A DNA stretch of 64,000 nucleotides from Dicaeum eximium (Eukaryota; Chordata; Aves; Passeriformes; Dicaeidae), in NCBI GenBank assembly GCA_013396995.1, contig VWZP01006003.1, positions 1,988,255 through 2,052,254 of the forward strand, in the 5' to 3' direction. The notes beneath the pieces were generated by a model that was not told the DNA's origin, ran no database searches, and saw nothing but the letters and a program-made list of their open reading frames with translations. Positions 27,051 to 39,300 of the stretch are shown here, one piece after another. The position numbers were made by a program, and so were the translations under genes. How positions within the stretch are numbered: position 1 is the first letter of the stretch; the number at the start of each line of letters is the position of its first letter.

Positions 27051-27298
27051 GTGAGAGAAATGCACAATGAGCAGCCTTGTCCCTGAGCGGGTTCTGGTTT
27101 GGTGTGGGTCTGGGCAAATGGGTGGTCCTCCAGCTGAGAGCTCTCTCAATTCTATTAAGTTGTCTGGAGACAAGTTTCCATGATCTGTGGTCTTTATTAG
27201 CAAGTGCAAGCTGGGAAGAAACAGTCCAAAGAAATAAGAAATAAAACAAGCAGTTTGAGTTCTGTCATGCTTGTGGGGTCCAAATTTGCAGGGCTACC

Positions 27299-27329
<31 letters not shown>

Positions 27330-30300
27330 TGTGGGACCTTGGGACCTCATTTACTTACAGGGAGGGCTATGCACAAATAGGCACCCAGTTGGATTCTGAG
27401 GCACCTCCAGAGAAACCAGTTTGCATCTGTTAAAGGTGGGGTTCTCCTCAGTCTAGTGTATTCTCAAGGGGATTCTCCCTGCTCAGATACATCTTGGATC
27501 AACTCAGAAAATACACTTCTGTGCCTCAGCTCCCCTCTCAAATGGTGCTCTTTCTTCAGCCTTGTCAGGGAGATGCTTTTGTAGAGGGGAGTACAGGCAG
27601 GAGTCAGTAGAGTAGAGGCTTTTTCTTCTCACTCCATGCTGAGCTCTCCCATTGCTTCTGCCTGTTACTAAAATAGCCTTCCTTCTCTCCTTTGAAGAGC
27701 TGCTCACCTCCTTGAACCATTTTACAGACTTCCCACACAAGTCCAGACCCATTTTCCTCACCTTTAAGGCTGTATATATAATTTTAGTTTTGCCTGCTAG
27801 TCTTCCCACATTGCTCTTTGCTTCCCTCTTAGCTCTTCCTGGCCTGGAGTCCCCATCCCCAGTGCCACACTCATTCATGCTTCTCTGAGGGTCTCTTCTC
27901 ATGTTTCTTCTCCATGTCTTTTTTATTTTCCTTTTGCCTTTGGCTGTCATACCTTCTCATATCACCAGCCCATTTCTGCTGTTGCAAACAGTGTAGGATG
28001 CTCGTCTCCTCCAACCCTGGAAAAGGGGAGAAGGGTCTTGCTTCCTGAAGCAATGTCCATGTAACTTCATGGCATTTAAGGGTATCTAGGCCCTTTCTCT
28101 GAAGCATGTGGAGTGAGTCCTAGCAGGAGACCAGAAAGTTAGCAATGTTGACAAGAAGATTTCTAACTGAGCGTGTTGTTTTCATAGAATTGTAGAATCA
28201 TAGGATGGTCAGGGTTGGAAAGGATCTTAAAGATCAGCCAGTTTCAAACCCACTGCCAAGGGCAGGAACACCTTCCACTAGGTTGCTCAAAGCCACATAC
28301 AACCTGACCATGAACACTTTCAGGAATGGGGCATCCACAGCTTCTTTGGGTTTTGTGGAGAGGTGGAAATGTGCAGTTGAGTTGAGTGAGGTTTTGGGAA
28401 CATCCAGGCCTGCCCCGGGGAGCCTGTGCCACCAACGCCAGAGCCAGGGTGCAGGTTTGCCATCTTTGTCTAGCCACACACTGACTGCTAGCTCTCCCCA
28501 CAGAACATTTCTGCCGTGGCTAGGTCCCAGCACTGGTTGTTAGCCAGCATCTGCCCTGTGTTTGCTGTGTCATCTCAAGTCTCACACCAGCTCTGTGCTG
28601 CCCGTGACTGTCTCCTCACACATAAAGGTGGAGATGACAATGCCTGTAATTAGATGAGGGGTGTAGTGAAGCTGAAATCGATCCTACATATAAAGTCAGC
28701 TGAGAACCTAGAGGGTGCTGTAGAGGTGTGCAGCGCTATTATTAGCCTTAGCAATGGCACACGGGGTGACCTCTGCCCCGCCAGCTGCGAGCAGAACCGC
28801 CGGGCAGATGGAATGCGGGAATTGGCTCCTGCCTGCTCCCGAGCACCCCGCCTCCCGTGCCGCTTCGTGCCGTTCGTGGCAGCCTGGGTGAGTCCCGTCT
28901 GTCGCCCTGCCGGCGGCAGGCACGGCCGCTCCCGCAGCCGGCGCTAAGGAGCGAGCGGAGCTGCCGCTGCCGCTGCCGGGCCGAGCGGCGGAGCTGACTC
29001 ACGGGAGCGTCACCGGGAGCCGGAGCGGAGCGGAGCGGAGCGGCGGGAGCGCACGGCACCTCCTCCGCAACCAGGTGGGCACCGCCTGGGCTCTGCCTCG
29101 ACGGAGGCGCCTCCGGAGCGCAGCAGACTGTGGGTGGCACTCTAATTTTAGCGCCCTGCATGTGCGCTGCTCAGAGCGCGGCCGTGTGGGCTGCTTCCAT
29201 TACGCACAGGCAAATTGAACTGAATGGAAATATTGTCGTCTCACTTACCGCCGTCACATCGCATCGGCTCACGGTTGGTTTGCTCCGCGCAGGGAGCCCA
29301 GGGCACGGCAGCCCAGGGCTCGGCCCGTCCGCTGCGGGGAGTAGGCTTCACCCAAAGTGATGCCTGGGCTCCCTGCTGGCCCTGCACGCAGCTGGATGTG
29401 CCCAGCTGTGCCTATAGCTCCAGCCTCTACACCGATCTCTAATCTTATACGGTCCCTCTGATCTCAACAGAATTGTACCAGATTCCAAATTCACTCTAAA
29501 TGCAGCTCAGTACATGCTAAAAATTGCCTCTGAGGTCCTAAGCTTGAATAACTTGGGAGGAAAACAATCCTTTAAATAATCATTCTGCACTCCTTATTTG
29601 CGCACTGAGACTCAAAGCAACAGCGTGTAACAGCTTGTAATGCTCAATTTTTGATTCGTGGGCAGTGTTCCCTGTTTTAAGGATTAATTTTTGTTCTCTG
29701 CTGTGTGACATTAGGAGCAGGCAGGTTTGGGCCTGCACAGTGAGCACCAGGTGCTGTTGGTCCTTCCTTGCCTCCAAGGTCAACGGGCTGAGCAGAATCA
29801 GCATCATCACACCTTTAACACCCATGGGTCTGAAGGCAAGCTGGGACTTTCACAAGGTCACATACAACCATATTTTTCACCAGCCTGCAAAATTTAGGTA
29901 CAAATTTCAGAACTGATTTCCGGTCTGGCTGTACAGCACCTGGGGATATTATCCATGCCTGCTTGGGGACCTGGCCCTCCAGAGTGGCAGTGTCATTGCC
30001 AACAGCCCTCAGCTGAAGGAGATGGTCTGGTTTGTAGATTTTCCACTATTCTTGAGAATCTTTGTCAAGCCAGGATAAAAGACTTGTGTCCAAAAGTTTA
30101 TTTGTTCGTTTTTCCCAGGACACCCCAGGACAGTCTAATAAGATCTGTCACCTACAAACCTTCCTGACCTACTGTAGATGAGAAATGCAGGATCCTCAGA
30201 GCTGCAGCCAAATTTCATTAATTGCTTGCACAGAAGTGAGGAAGAGACTTGCAGTGCTGCTAAGCTCAGCCTCCAAACTCCACAGCAGCAGGGTGGCAGC

Positions 30301-33300
30301 AGCCGTGTCCTCAGAGCAGACACCGGCTTCCCGCAGGGCTCTCAGGGGGCTGGACCTTGCAGGCTGTGGTGTCTAGCGAGCACACAGGGGAGGCTGCTGA
30401 GCAGGCACAGTGATGCCCAAAGCTGTTCTCTCCTGTGTGCCAGGCTGCTGGTGAAGCCAAGAGCCTGTGCTTCCACGCCAGCTTGTGATTCAGGCTCATG
30501 GTCACCGAGCTGCTGGCACAGAGAGTGTTTTCTCCCCACCACCCACTGCCAGCTCCTCTTGAATGCTGCGTCCCGTGGACTCCCATGCCGGCTGCTGGCA
30601 CCTGCCTCTCCCAGCTGGGTTCAGCTCCCTGCTTGGCAGGCAGAAGTCCCCAGCTGGATGTCCCCTGAGCCAGCATCCCTGGCTGTGCCTGGCTGCTTCC
30701 CTGCCCTCAGAGAGCAGCTGCTGGAACCTGGCTCTGCCGGGTGCAAACTGGGCCACAGCTCTCCAGAGTGGCTTTGCTCGCTGGCTCCAGATTTGCTTTC
30801 CTGTGATTATCTGGAGAAGAAGACTCAGACTGACAGCTCAGCCCTAAGGCTAGTGCAGGAATCAGTGCTGTCCTGAACACAGCCAGCGCTTCTCGGCAAA
30901 CTGAGTGTCCTCCCTCTGTTCCCAGCGAGCATCTTCTGCAAAAGTTTGTCCTCCTCAGAAATGATGGCCCACTCCAGTACATGCATGAGAAAGATAAAAA
31001 ATGGGCTTTGTCCCATGTCCTAGAAGTCAGGATTACCTGAACTTGTACAGCCTTCCAATCACACAGCAAGGCTCACCTATTCTAATTGCTCTTCTAAAAA
31101 CTGGGTGCCAGTAATCTCTCTAGTGGATGAGTGTTCTGCCTCCTTTCTAGTGATGAGATTATTTCCATAGGGCCATGGAGAAGAATAATAATTTCCCTAG
31201 GAATTTTAAGGGTAAAACCTAAAACACAGGTGGAGTGGTATATAGCACTGTTACAAGAGCCAATACAGTCTTGGTCACAGTTTTCTTAAAAGACTGAAAC
31301 AACTATAAACAAAGAAAGCAGTGGCCAATGCCAGATATTCCTGTGCACTATTCTCTCAAGAAGAAGAAGAATTGAAAGCTTCTGCAGGTAAGACAGAAAG
31401 CATCAACAAGTTACCAATGTCAGTGTCCAAGCTTTTGGAGTTGTTGTCAGATTGTGTTTAGCATTGTCTAAACAGCTAGAAAGTGAGCCTGGCATTGCAC
31501 AGCTAGTGATGCCAGTGTGTATGTATACATACCCACCCACAGTGATAAGGGGAAGGCAGCAATGACCTCAGTGGGAGACTCCCTGAACTCACCAGCTCCA
31601 GCTGCAAACTGTCACCTCTGGGACAGGCTGCTCCTCATCACAGGTGCTGCAGAGCAAGAAACTGCAGCTGGAGGCATTTCTTTCTTGGTCAAAGGGGGAA
31701 CTGCTGATAACATTGCTCCTTCTTTCAGGGGCCTTCCTCATCCCCTATTTCCTGACGCTGGTGTTTGCGGGGATTCCTCTCTTCCTGCTGGAAACTGCTC
31801 TGGGCCAGTATACCTCTGTTGGTGGACTGGGAGTCTGGAGATTAGCACCCATGTTCAAAGGTACTGTGCTGTATGTTTGTGACAGCAATGGCACGTAACT
31901 ACAGGCAAAACCCCATTAATGCTTTGAAGGCAAATCAGCAAATCCCTGGGGGTGCGGATGGGGTGGCAGGTGTGAAGGGGGGCTTTCCCCTCTGTCTTTA
32001 TCAACCTGTCCTTGACCTCAATGTCTGCAGTCACTAACATCACTGTGCTCTGTTCAAGCAGTTTTGTGTGGTGACAAGGGACTTTATGAGCAGTATGGAC
32101 AGTGATGGAGGGGCTCTGGTGGCAGAAGACCCTTTGTTTTCCCAAGCCTCCCTACATATGCTTACTTTAAGTGCATAGGAATGCAACCTGTTGCCATGCT
32201 TGAAGTAACTGTTTTCTAGAAGCCAACGGTGATTTAGAAATGTCTTGGACATAGGGAAGTACAGTTCTGCCAGGGAAGTGACAAGATCCTGTTTTCATGG
32301 AGCTCTGTCTATAAAGTACCGGTAGCACACTGAAAGGTAGCATTGTTCCCCCAGTGGAAGTGAGTGGCTGAGAGACGTGAGGGGATGAACCTCCCTTGCT
32401 CACCAGCTCACTGTGCAACTGCAGCACATTCTGTGTTGATGAGCTGATTCCCTTTTTCTGGTTTTCAAAAAAACCTTGCTGTGGTGCCCATGAACCCCCT
32501 TGGGTACTGGAGACCTGGATCAATGCTGCTCTCTGCCTTCATTCGCAGGCGTGGGACTGGCAGCTATGGTTCTGTCCTTCTGGCTGAACATCTACTACAT
32601 CGTCATCATCGCCTGGGCTCTCTACTATCTCTTCAACTCTTTCACTGCGGTGAGTCATGGGCATATCTGCAGCATGGCACTGGCTGTGGGCTGGGTCCTC
32701 ACTCGCACTTATAGGCCGGGATTTGTTGGTGGCCCACAGGGATCACTAGCTGCTTGCCATTTGTGCAAAGAGTCCTTGTCAGCATCGTGCCAGACCCTTC
32801 CTGAAGAGGTTCATCAGCCCTGGAGGCAGTTTTGTAGTTCTGATGGGTAGCGATGGTCCCATCCCCTCTACAGGAACTGTTCCCCACTCACTTCACTCTT
32901 TAAAACTCATCCCGTGTTTCTGTTTTATTTCTAGGGCTGCTCGAATCTGAGCTGCACATTTCCAGAACTGGTTTTGTCAGGTTTTGTCACATCATGGTCT
33001 TATTTCTCAGGACTTACTCCTTATCTTAATTAGTTCTTATTCACTCCTCTCTTGGTAAATGGTATCCAAGGGATTTTTTTTTCTGCTGTGAAAATGATTC
33101 AGAAAGTATCTAGACATCTGCTTGTGACTGTCCCTTAGTGTGTGCTTTGGTGTTATGGTTTACAGTGGGTTCCTCTTCCACAGCAGGGCCTTCTACCATA
33201 CAAGGTTAGAATCACACCCCATATTAACTTCTTGGTAGCTGAATTATTTATTTCAGCCCAGAAACTGGTAAGAGTTTCCTCAGTGTAACTCCCTGAGCAA

Positions 33301-36300
33301 CCTGAAGCCTTAAAGACATCAACCCCATGGTTCAAATGGGATATTTTAAAATGTCATTTAGATATAACCCTGAAATGCTATTGTGGACACTATACATCCA
33401 GTTTTCCTTTTTGTTCCAGCAAAAAGTTCAAGTATCTACCAAGACTTTTGCTGAATAATTTCATTTGGCATTCCCAACTGTGCTTCTACCACCAATACCA
33501 CTTATCACTGTAGGATCCTGGATCTAGAACAAAATTATTAGCTGTGGGTGATTAGATGCATCCTCAGGGATTCCCAAATAAACAGAGGTCTTCCCAAAAG
33601 TCACTCATCCCAACTACACCCTGGGCAGGATGCTTCTTGGGATAAGGCTTTGGTATATTCAGGTGTTACAGACCCAGCTGGTGATAGTGCTTGTATGTAC
33701 ATAGGCAGACCCAGGTGTTTGGCTTAAGACCTTCTCTTTTACCAGAGATAATAGTTCCAAATTCTCAAAAGGACCCAAGGTGCAAAGGAAAAAGCTAGGC
33801 TGATGTCTGTCCCCTGTGCTTCCTAAATTTGGCTAAGAGTATTTTGAATATATTTGAATTTATATTTTATAATAGGAGGCCAGCCTGCCTTCTGCAGTTT
33901 CTGTCCTCTGAAATTCAGAGGAAATGGAGCAGCAACAAACTGTCCTCCAGCCTGCCCCTCCTTGTGAGAGCTGTGCAGCTTCTCTAACATGCAGACATTG
34001 AAGAGCTGCTGTGCAGCTCTGCTTTAGCCACTGCCTTTTCTTCAGTGCAGTTAGCAAGTCCTCAGTGAAATCACCGAGGGGTGCAGTGGTCTGAGTGGCC
34101 ACTGGAATGTCACCCCTGCCCCTGCAATAGTCACCATTCTGCCAGGATACCACGTTTGAAGGTGTCATCTGCTGGAGTGAACTGATTTAGAGGGAGCAGT
34201 GAAGGCAGCACTTAGAGGCACTGATACCACAAGGCACTTAAAACACAGATAATATTTTTGAAGAGGTCTACATTCTTGGAAGAATAGGGATGGATACAAA
34301 CATCTTCTTAAAGCTTTTTTGAGCTGGAGCCTCAGGTCTTATCTACAGAGGGAAATCACCCAGAATAGCTGCTCTGCATCTATCTACACGCGCTGTGCTT
34401 GGGAAAAGAGGCAGCTGCTCATGGAGACATATCCGAGCTGCTTTCCTTGGGCTGGCTCAGCTGTGGCACTACACTACACAACTCAGCTGAGTTGCCCTGC
34501 ACACTCACACGGCCCCTGTCACTGCTGCTTCACTGCCTGCAGTGCCAGAGCTGATTGCACTAAGTTTGTGCTCCTGTCACACTGCTACCCACAGTGTAAA
34601 CATCTCCTGTTGCAGCCCGGGCTAGCTGCTAATAAAGTCCAGGGTAAGGAAGCAAGAGACACCTTTGCAAAGTATCCACAGATGTTTAATTCAGACCACG
34701 GTCAGATGTTCAGGGTCCCCAAGCTCCAGCTCCAGGTTTTGTATATCGAGAGGTGGGGCTGAACAAGGGCATGGGGGCAGTACAAAGGTGAGGGGCCAAT
34801 GGGGGAATAGGGAGGGAGTGGCTGAGAGACCAGGAACAAGGGGAAGGAACCGAGGGAATGCCTCTCAGGGTCTCCACAATCTCCCAGGAATCCGTTTGTG
34901 CTGCTTATAATCAGGGCAGTGGACAGCATGAAAAGCTACTGTCCTGGACAATTTACTCCTGTGCTTGTGTTATAACAGTCTGTTTGTGTAGACAACCCAT
35001 TGCCTCCATTCTCAGGGCCATGTTGCTTTTTAAGCATTGAAGTTGGTGTACATGAAACATAAGAAACAAATCCCTGCTTATTCTTTCTGCAGTAAATTCC
35101 AGCCACTTGTTGAGTGAAGCTAGCAAAAAGCTGTAATGGTTATAGACACAGTATCCCTTGACAGTATTTTAATTTGTAGGTATTAATTATCTACAGTTAA
35201 TTGGAAGTGGCTTTCTATGTGGGGAATTACTAATATTTTGTTGGAGCTACAGTATTGCCCTAACCACGTAATGATATTTTTTTCCCTGAAAATCCTTGTC
35301 ACAATTTATCATATTTTTGAAAACTGTTCTTTTATTTTGGCTACAATGGCATGCCCATCCAGTGGAGCCGCCCATTATCTTTGCAAAAAACCAAAAAACA
35401 ATGAAGGGGCTTCAGTTGAAAAGAAGCCAGATTTCACCTGGGAGGTGTCACACGAATGGTAACGCTGCTGTCCTTGTGCCGGTGCAGGACCTGCCGTGGC
35501 AGAACTGTGGGAACGCCTGGAACACAGACCGCTGCTTCTCCAACTACTCCCTGAACGACACCACCAACCTCACCAGCGCCGTCACCGAGTTCTGGGAGTA
35601 TGTTCCCAGCCTCCCACGCCAGGTTTCTTCCCCTCCCTGTGCTCATTGTGCCTGCCCCCCAGGGCTGCAGCTCTATTGGCTCTGCTCCTTGGGCAGCTTT
35701 GGCAAAAGGGCATTACAGCCAGCCACTGGCCGTGGTGGGCATGGGCTGCACTGTGCAGGTGCAGGTCAGATGGATGGGCAGGCAAACACTCTCCAGCTCT
35801 CTTTGCCTCCCTTTGTCCCATCACGATGATCCTCAGTTCTCTCTAGGGATTTGTGGGTTCTCACACTTGTCTGCACCTGGCCCTTCACCCTCCAGCCACC
35901 TCTGGGAGCTCCAAATCCCTCTGCCCTTGATTGTTAGACTTCCTCCTAACACAGTGTCTCCCACCCTCAGGAGGAACATGCACCAGATGTCCGGAGGCCT
36001 GGGGGAGCCTGGCACCATCCGCTGGCCCCTGGCTGGCACGCTGGCCCTGGCCTGGCTGCTGGTCTACTTCTCCATCTGGAAGGGTGTGGAGTGGACAGGC
36101 AAGGTACAGTGTGAGGGCTGGGCCTTTTGGTGCTGCCTCTCATTGTTCCCCTGTCAAAATGTCCTCCTGATTCAATTTTATTTAAGTGTCTATAACTAAG
36201 GTTACGGTGTTTAGAGGCAAAATCACAGTAGATTAAATTGAATTAAATTAAATTCCCGACATTTCTCTTTCATGGCTGTAACCATTGCTATTGTGTTTAT

Positions 36301-39300
36301 GGTAATTTTCATTATAAGTGTAGAGAATAGCTCTTGCCTGTAAGGTTGTGGGTCTGAGCCCTCATTCTTTTTGGGAAGAGGCATTTTCAGAAATTACTTA
36401 TATTTCTCACTTTGGGACAGCCCTTTGAGAGAGCAAAGCTTCTTGTGGCCTCCCCCTTTTGACAATCACAGTCTCTTAAATTGCCTCTGGTGGAAAAAAT
36501 CTCACCATCTCCTTTGAAAATTTCCCTGCTGCCCTTTTGATATTGGTGGGAGACCTTCAGATGAGAAGCCCATTGTTATTCCCTGTGCAGCGTTCCAGGC
36601 TAGCACAGCAGAAAGGTAATTGCTTTGTTTAGTGAAACAGCAGTGCTGAGATGCTGGGATGTGTTATTTAGAGCACAGCATGGTGCAGTGGGACACTATT
36701 ATGAAAGGAATAATTTAGAGGAGAGATCAGAAAGAAGCACTTCAGGGGTAGGTCACCTAAGCTGTTAACTTCCCCAGTGGCTCTCAAACAGGCTTTAGCT
36801 ATGCAGCCACAGGAAAGCCATGGTGATTGCTGGTGTGGGCCCTGTGATGAGGGATGGCACATATCTGTAAGGTCCTGGAACAGTGCTGAAAAGAAAGCAG
36901 TGGAATCAAGACTACTCATTTTGCTTGATGCATTGATCTAGAGAAACACCAGCTTTATCTCTGCAAAATAAGAATGTGTGGTGACTTATTACTTCTGTGA
37001 ACTAAAATTATCCCTGGGCTATTCCCTTGTCTTTGGGCATTTCATCCAGACTTCAGCATGCTACTTTTGTGATTAGCATGTCCTTGTGTATCATTGGCAG
37101 GGAGAAACCTCAAACAGCCAGAAACATTACTAACCTGGGAATGGAGGACAGAAAATGCAAGGAAATGCTGCTGAAAGTGGCTGTGCTTGGGAGCCTGTCC
37201 CCCTCCCAGGAGAGCATGCTACACTCAATGACACCATGGGTAGGAAAGCTTCTGAGCACTGGTGGGCTGATGGCTTCTCTCCCATGGTGTCTTTTCCAGG
37301 TGGTGTATTTTTCAGCCACCTACCCCTACTTCATGCTTTTCATCCTCTTGTTCCGGGGAGTCACACTGCCAGGAGCCAAGGAGGGGATCCTCTTCTACCT
37401 CACACCTGACTTCAGGAAGCTCTCTGACTCTGAGGTTTGTAGCCTAGTGAGGAACACTCTTATCCCCCAGCTGTCCCTGCATTAGGCTTCCCCAGGCACT
37501 TCTCATGAATATTGTAAGTACTTAAAATAACACTGGAATAACCCTGTACAAGTATTCATGACCCATGTCCCATAGGCTGAGACAAAACTGAGGAACAGGT
37601 CCTTCATGGGTGGAAATCTGTGCAGCAGCTCTGCTGTACTCAAGCAGTGTTATCCACAGGGTATGGGGAGTCAGAAGTTATCCTGACAAAGGGACCTCCC
37701 CTCTGGGCTGGGCAGGCCTCATTTCAGTGAATGTCCTAGGGCTGGTCTTGTTCTGGTGGCCCCAGAGAAAGGAGGATGTGGTGCTGGCATGGGGGCCTCA
37801 TGTGCACAAGTGCAGCAGCACACACAGCAGCAGTTTTTGAAAGGGCTTAAGTGATGAGTGGTGGCCAGTAATGTGTTCTTGGTCACTGGAAGCAGAAAGG
37901 AGACCCAGGAGGAACAGGGATATTGCAAAAATGAAGCTTTTCAGGAGACACAGGCTCTGAGTTTTTCAGCAGCGATACTCCCATGGTTCCAAAGTGACCA
38001 GTCATGTGTGAGTGGGGACAACTGGACATCCATCACTTCCCAGCGAGGGTCCCAATGATTCCTCTTCCAGGACACTCTCTGTAACTGTACTACCAACTGC
38101 ATTGGCTCTAATGCAAGAAGCAGGGCTCTCAAGACCACAAGAGTTGTGTAAATACTACACAATTAAGAAACAGTCTGCCTCCTTTTTGTGAACTTTCTAA
38201 GCTTTAGCACCTTAAGGCACTGGGACCAGCTTTGCAAGCTGTCCTCTGCAGTGGTTTGCACAAACAGCTCCATGTTGGAAAATCAAAGACACACTAGTGG
38301 AAGAGAAATGGAGGGTTTGAGAGAAGGATGTGGGTCTCTGAGTGGAGCAGCATCCTTTGGGGGTATGTGTGAGCAAGAAAACACACACATACAGACCCAG
38401 TACCAGAGTCCCTTCTCATCTGCACAGGACACTGTTCAGACCTTCATCCATCTACATTCATCCCACTGGGGGGCTGGGGATATATGTCTGATGCTGGGCC
38501 AGACTGCACTTTGATACACTTGACACATGGGAAGGATGCAGGTCCTCTACCTTCCAGTGCATAAAGGACCCTACAGCAGAGCTCTGGAGAGGGACTTTTG
38601 ACAAGGCCATGTAGTTACAGACAAGAGGAATGGCTTTCAACTGGAAGAGAATAGCTTTAGATTAGATATTAGTAAGAACCCCTTGACTGAGCCCCACTGA
38701 CAGGGTTCCCTCAGGCCCTGGACACCCCAGTGGGCTGTACATCCCAAGCACACAGCTCCGCAGTCTGCCCCCAGTCCCGCTGCTAGCCCTGCACTGAGCT
38801 GCTGCAGGACATGCACCTGAGCATGGAGTTCCCTCCTGCTGCACTCCTCTTCTGGCTCCTTCTCCGCAGGTCTGGATGGATGCAGCCACTCAGATCTTCT
38901 TCTCCTACGGCCTGGGGCTGGGCTCCCTCATTGCTCTGGGCAGCTACAACACTTTCCACAACAATGTCTACAGGTCAGTTGGTTTTTTTCCATCCTCCTG
39001 TGTGGCAGGGAGCCCTCATGGGTGAGGCAGGGGGTTGTGGTGAATCTGCCTGATCTCTGCTAGCAACATGCAGCCTAGGGGACACACTGTGATCTCTGTA
39101 GAGGGGCTCCCTGCCTACAGGACACTTAGTATGTCACTTGTGCTACCTGTCCAAGGCACAGGACCAGCTCTCCAGAGGGCTTGGTCTTTTGTTGACCGCA
39201 CCCTCTGCTCTTGGTAGGGACCTGCAGGTGGGTTTTTTTCTCTCTATCTCTCTTCCAGAGACTCCATTATTGTCTGTTGTATAAACTCCACCACAAGCAT

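Larger units (their letters stand above)
27051..31728 (+). other. Intron 1 of the GAT1-like gene
   Basis: 4.7 kb. It holds an A26 tract (27299-27324), a CR1 tail (28182-28350) and a CpG island (about 28760-29340), each listed separately. The 232-residue frame at 30178-30876 is the longest in the window but has frames open on both strands around it and no family features, so I treat it as chance. Confidence 0.8.

Noticed and set aside
28654..28947. Open frame through the CpG island as an alternative first coding exon of the transporter
   Set aside because: At the GTGAGT donor after 28887 it is in phase 0, whereas exon 2 needs a phase-1 partner; splicing would break the transporter frame.
30178..30876. 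232-residue open frame, the longest in the window
   Set aside because: It lies in intron 1, several overlapping frames are open on both strands, the residues are Ser/Leu/Pro/Cys-rich without domains, and no splice structure or family match is visible.
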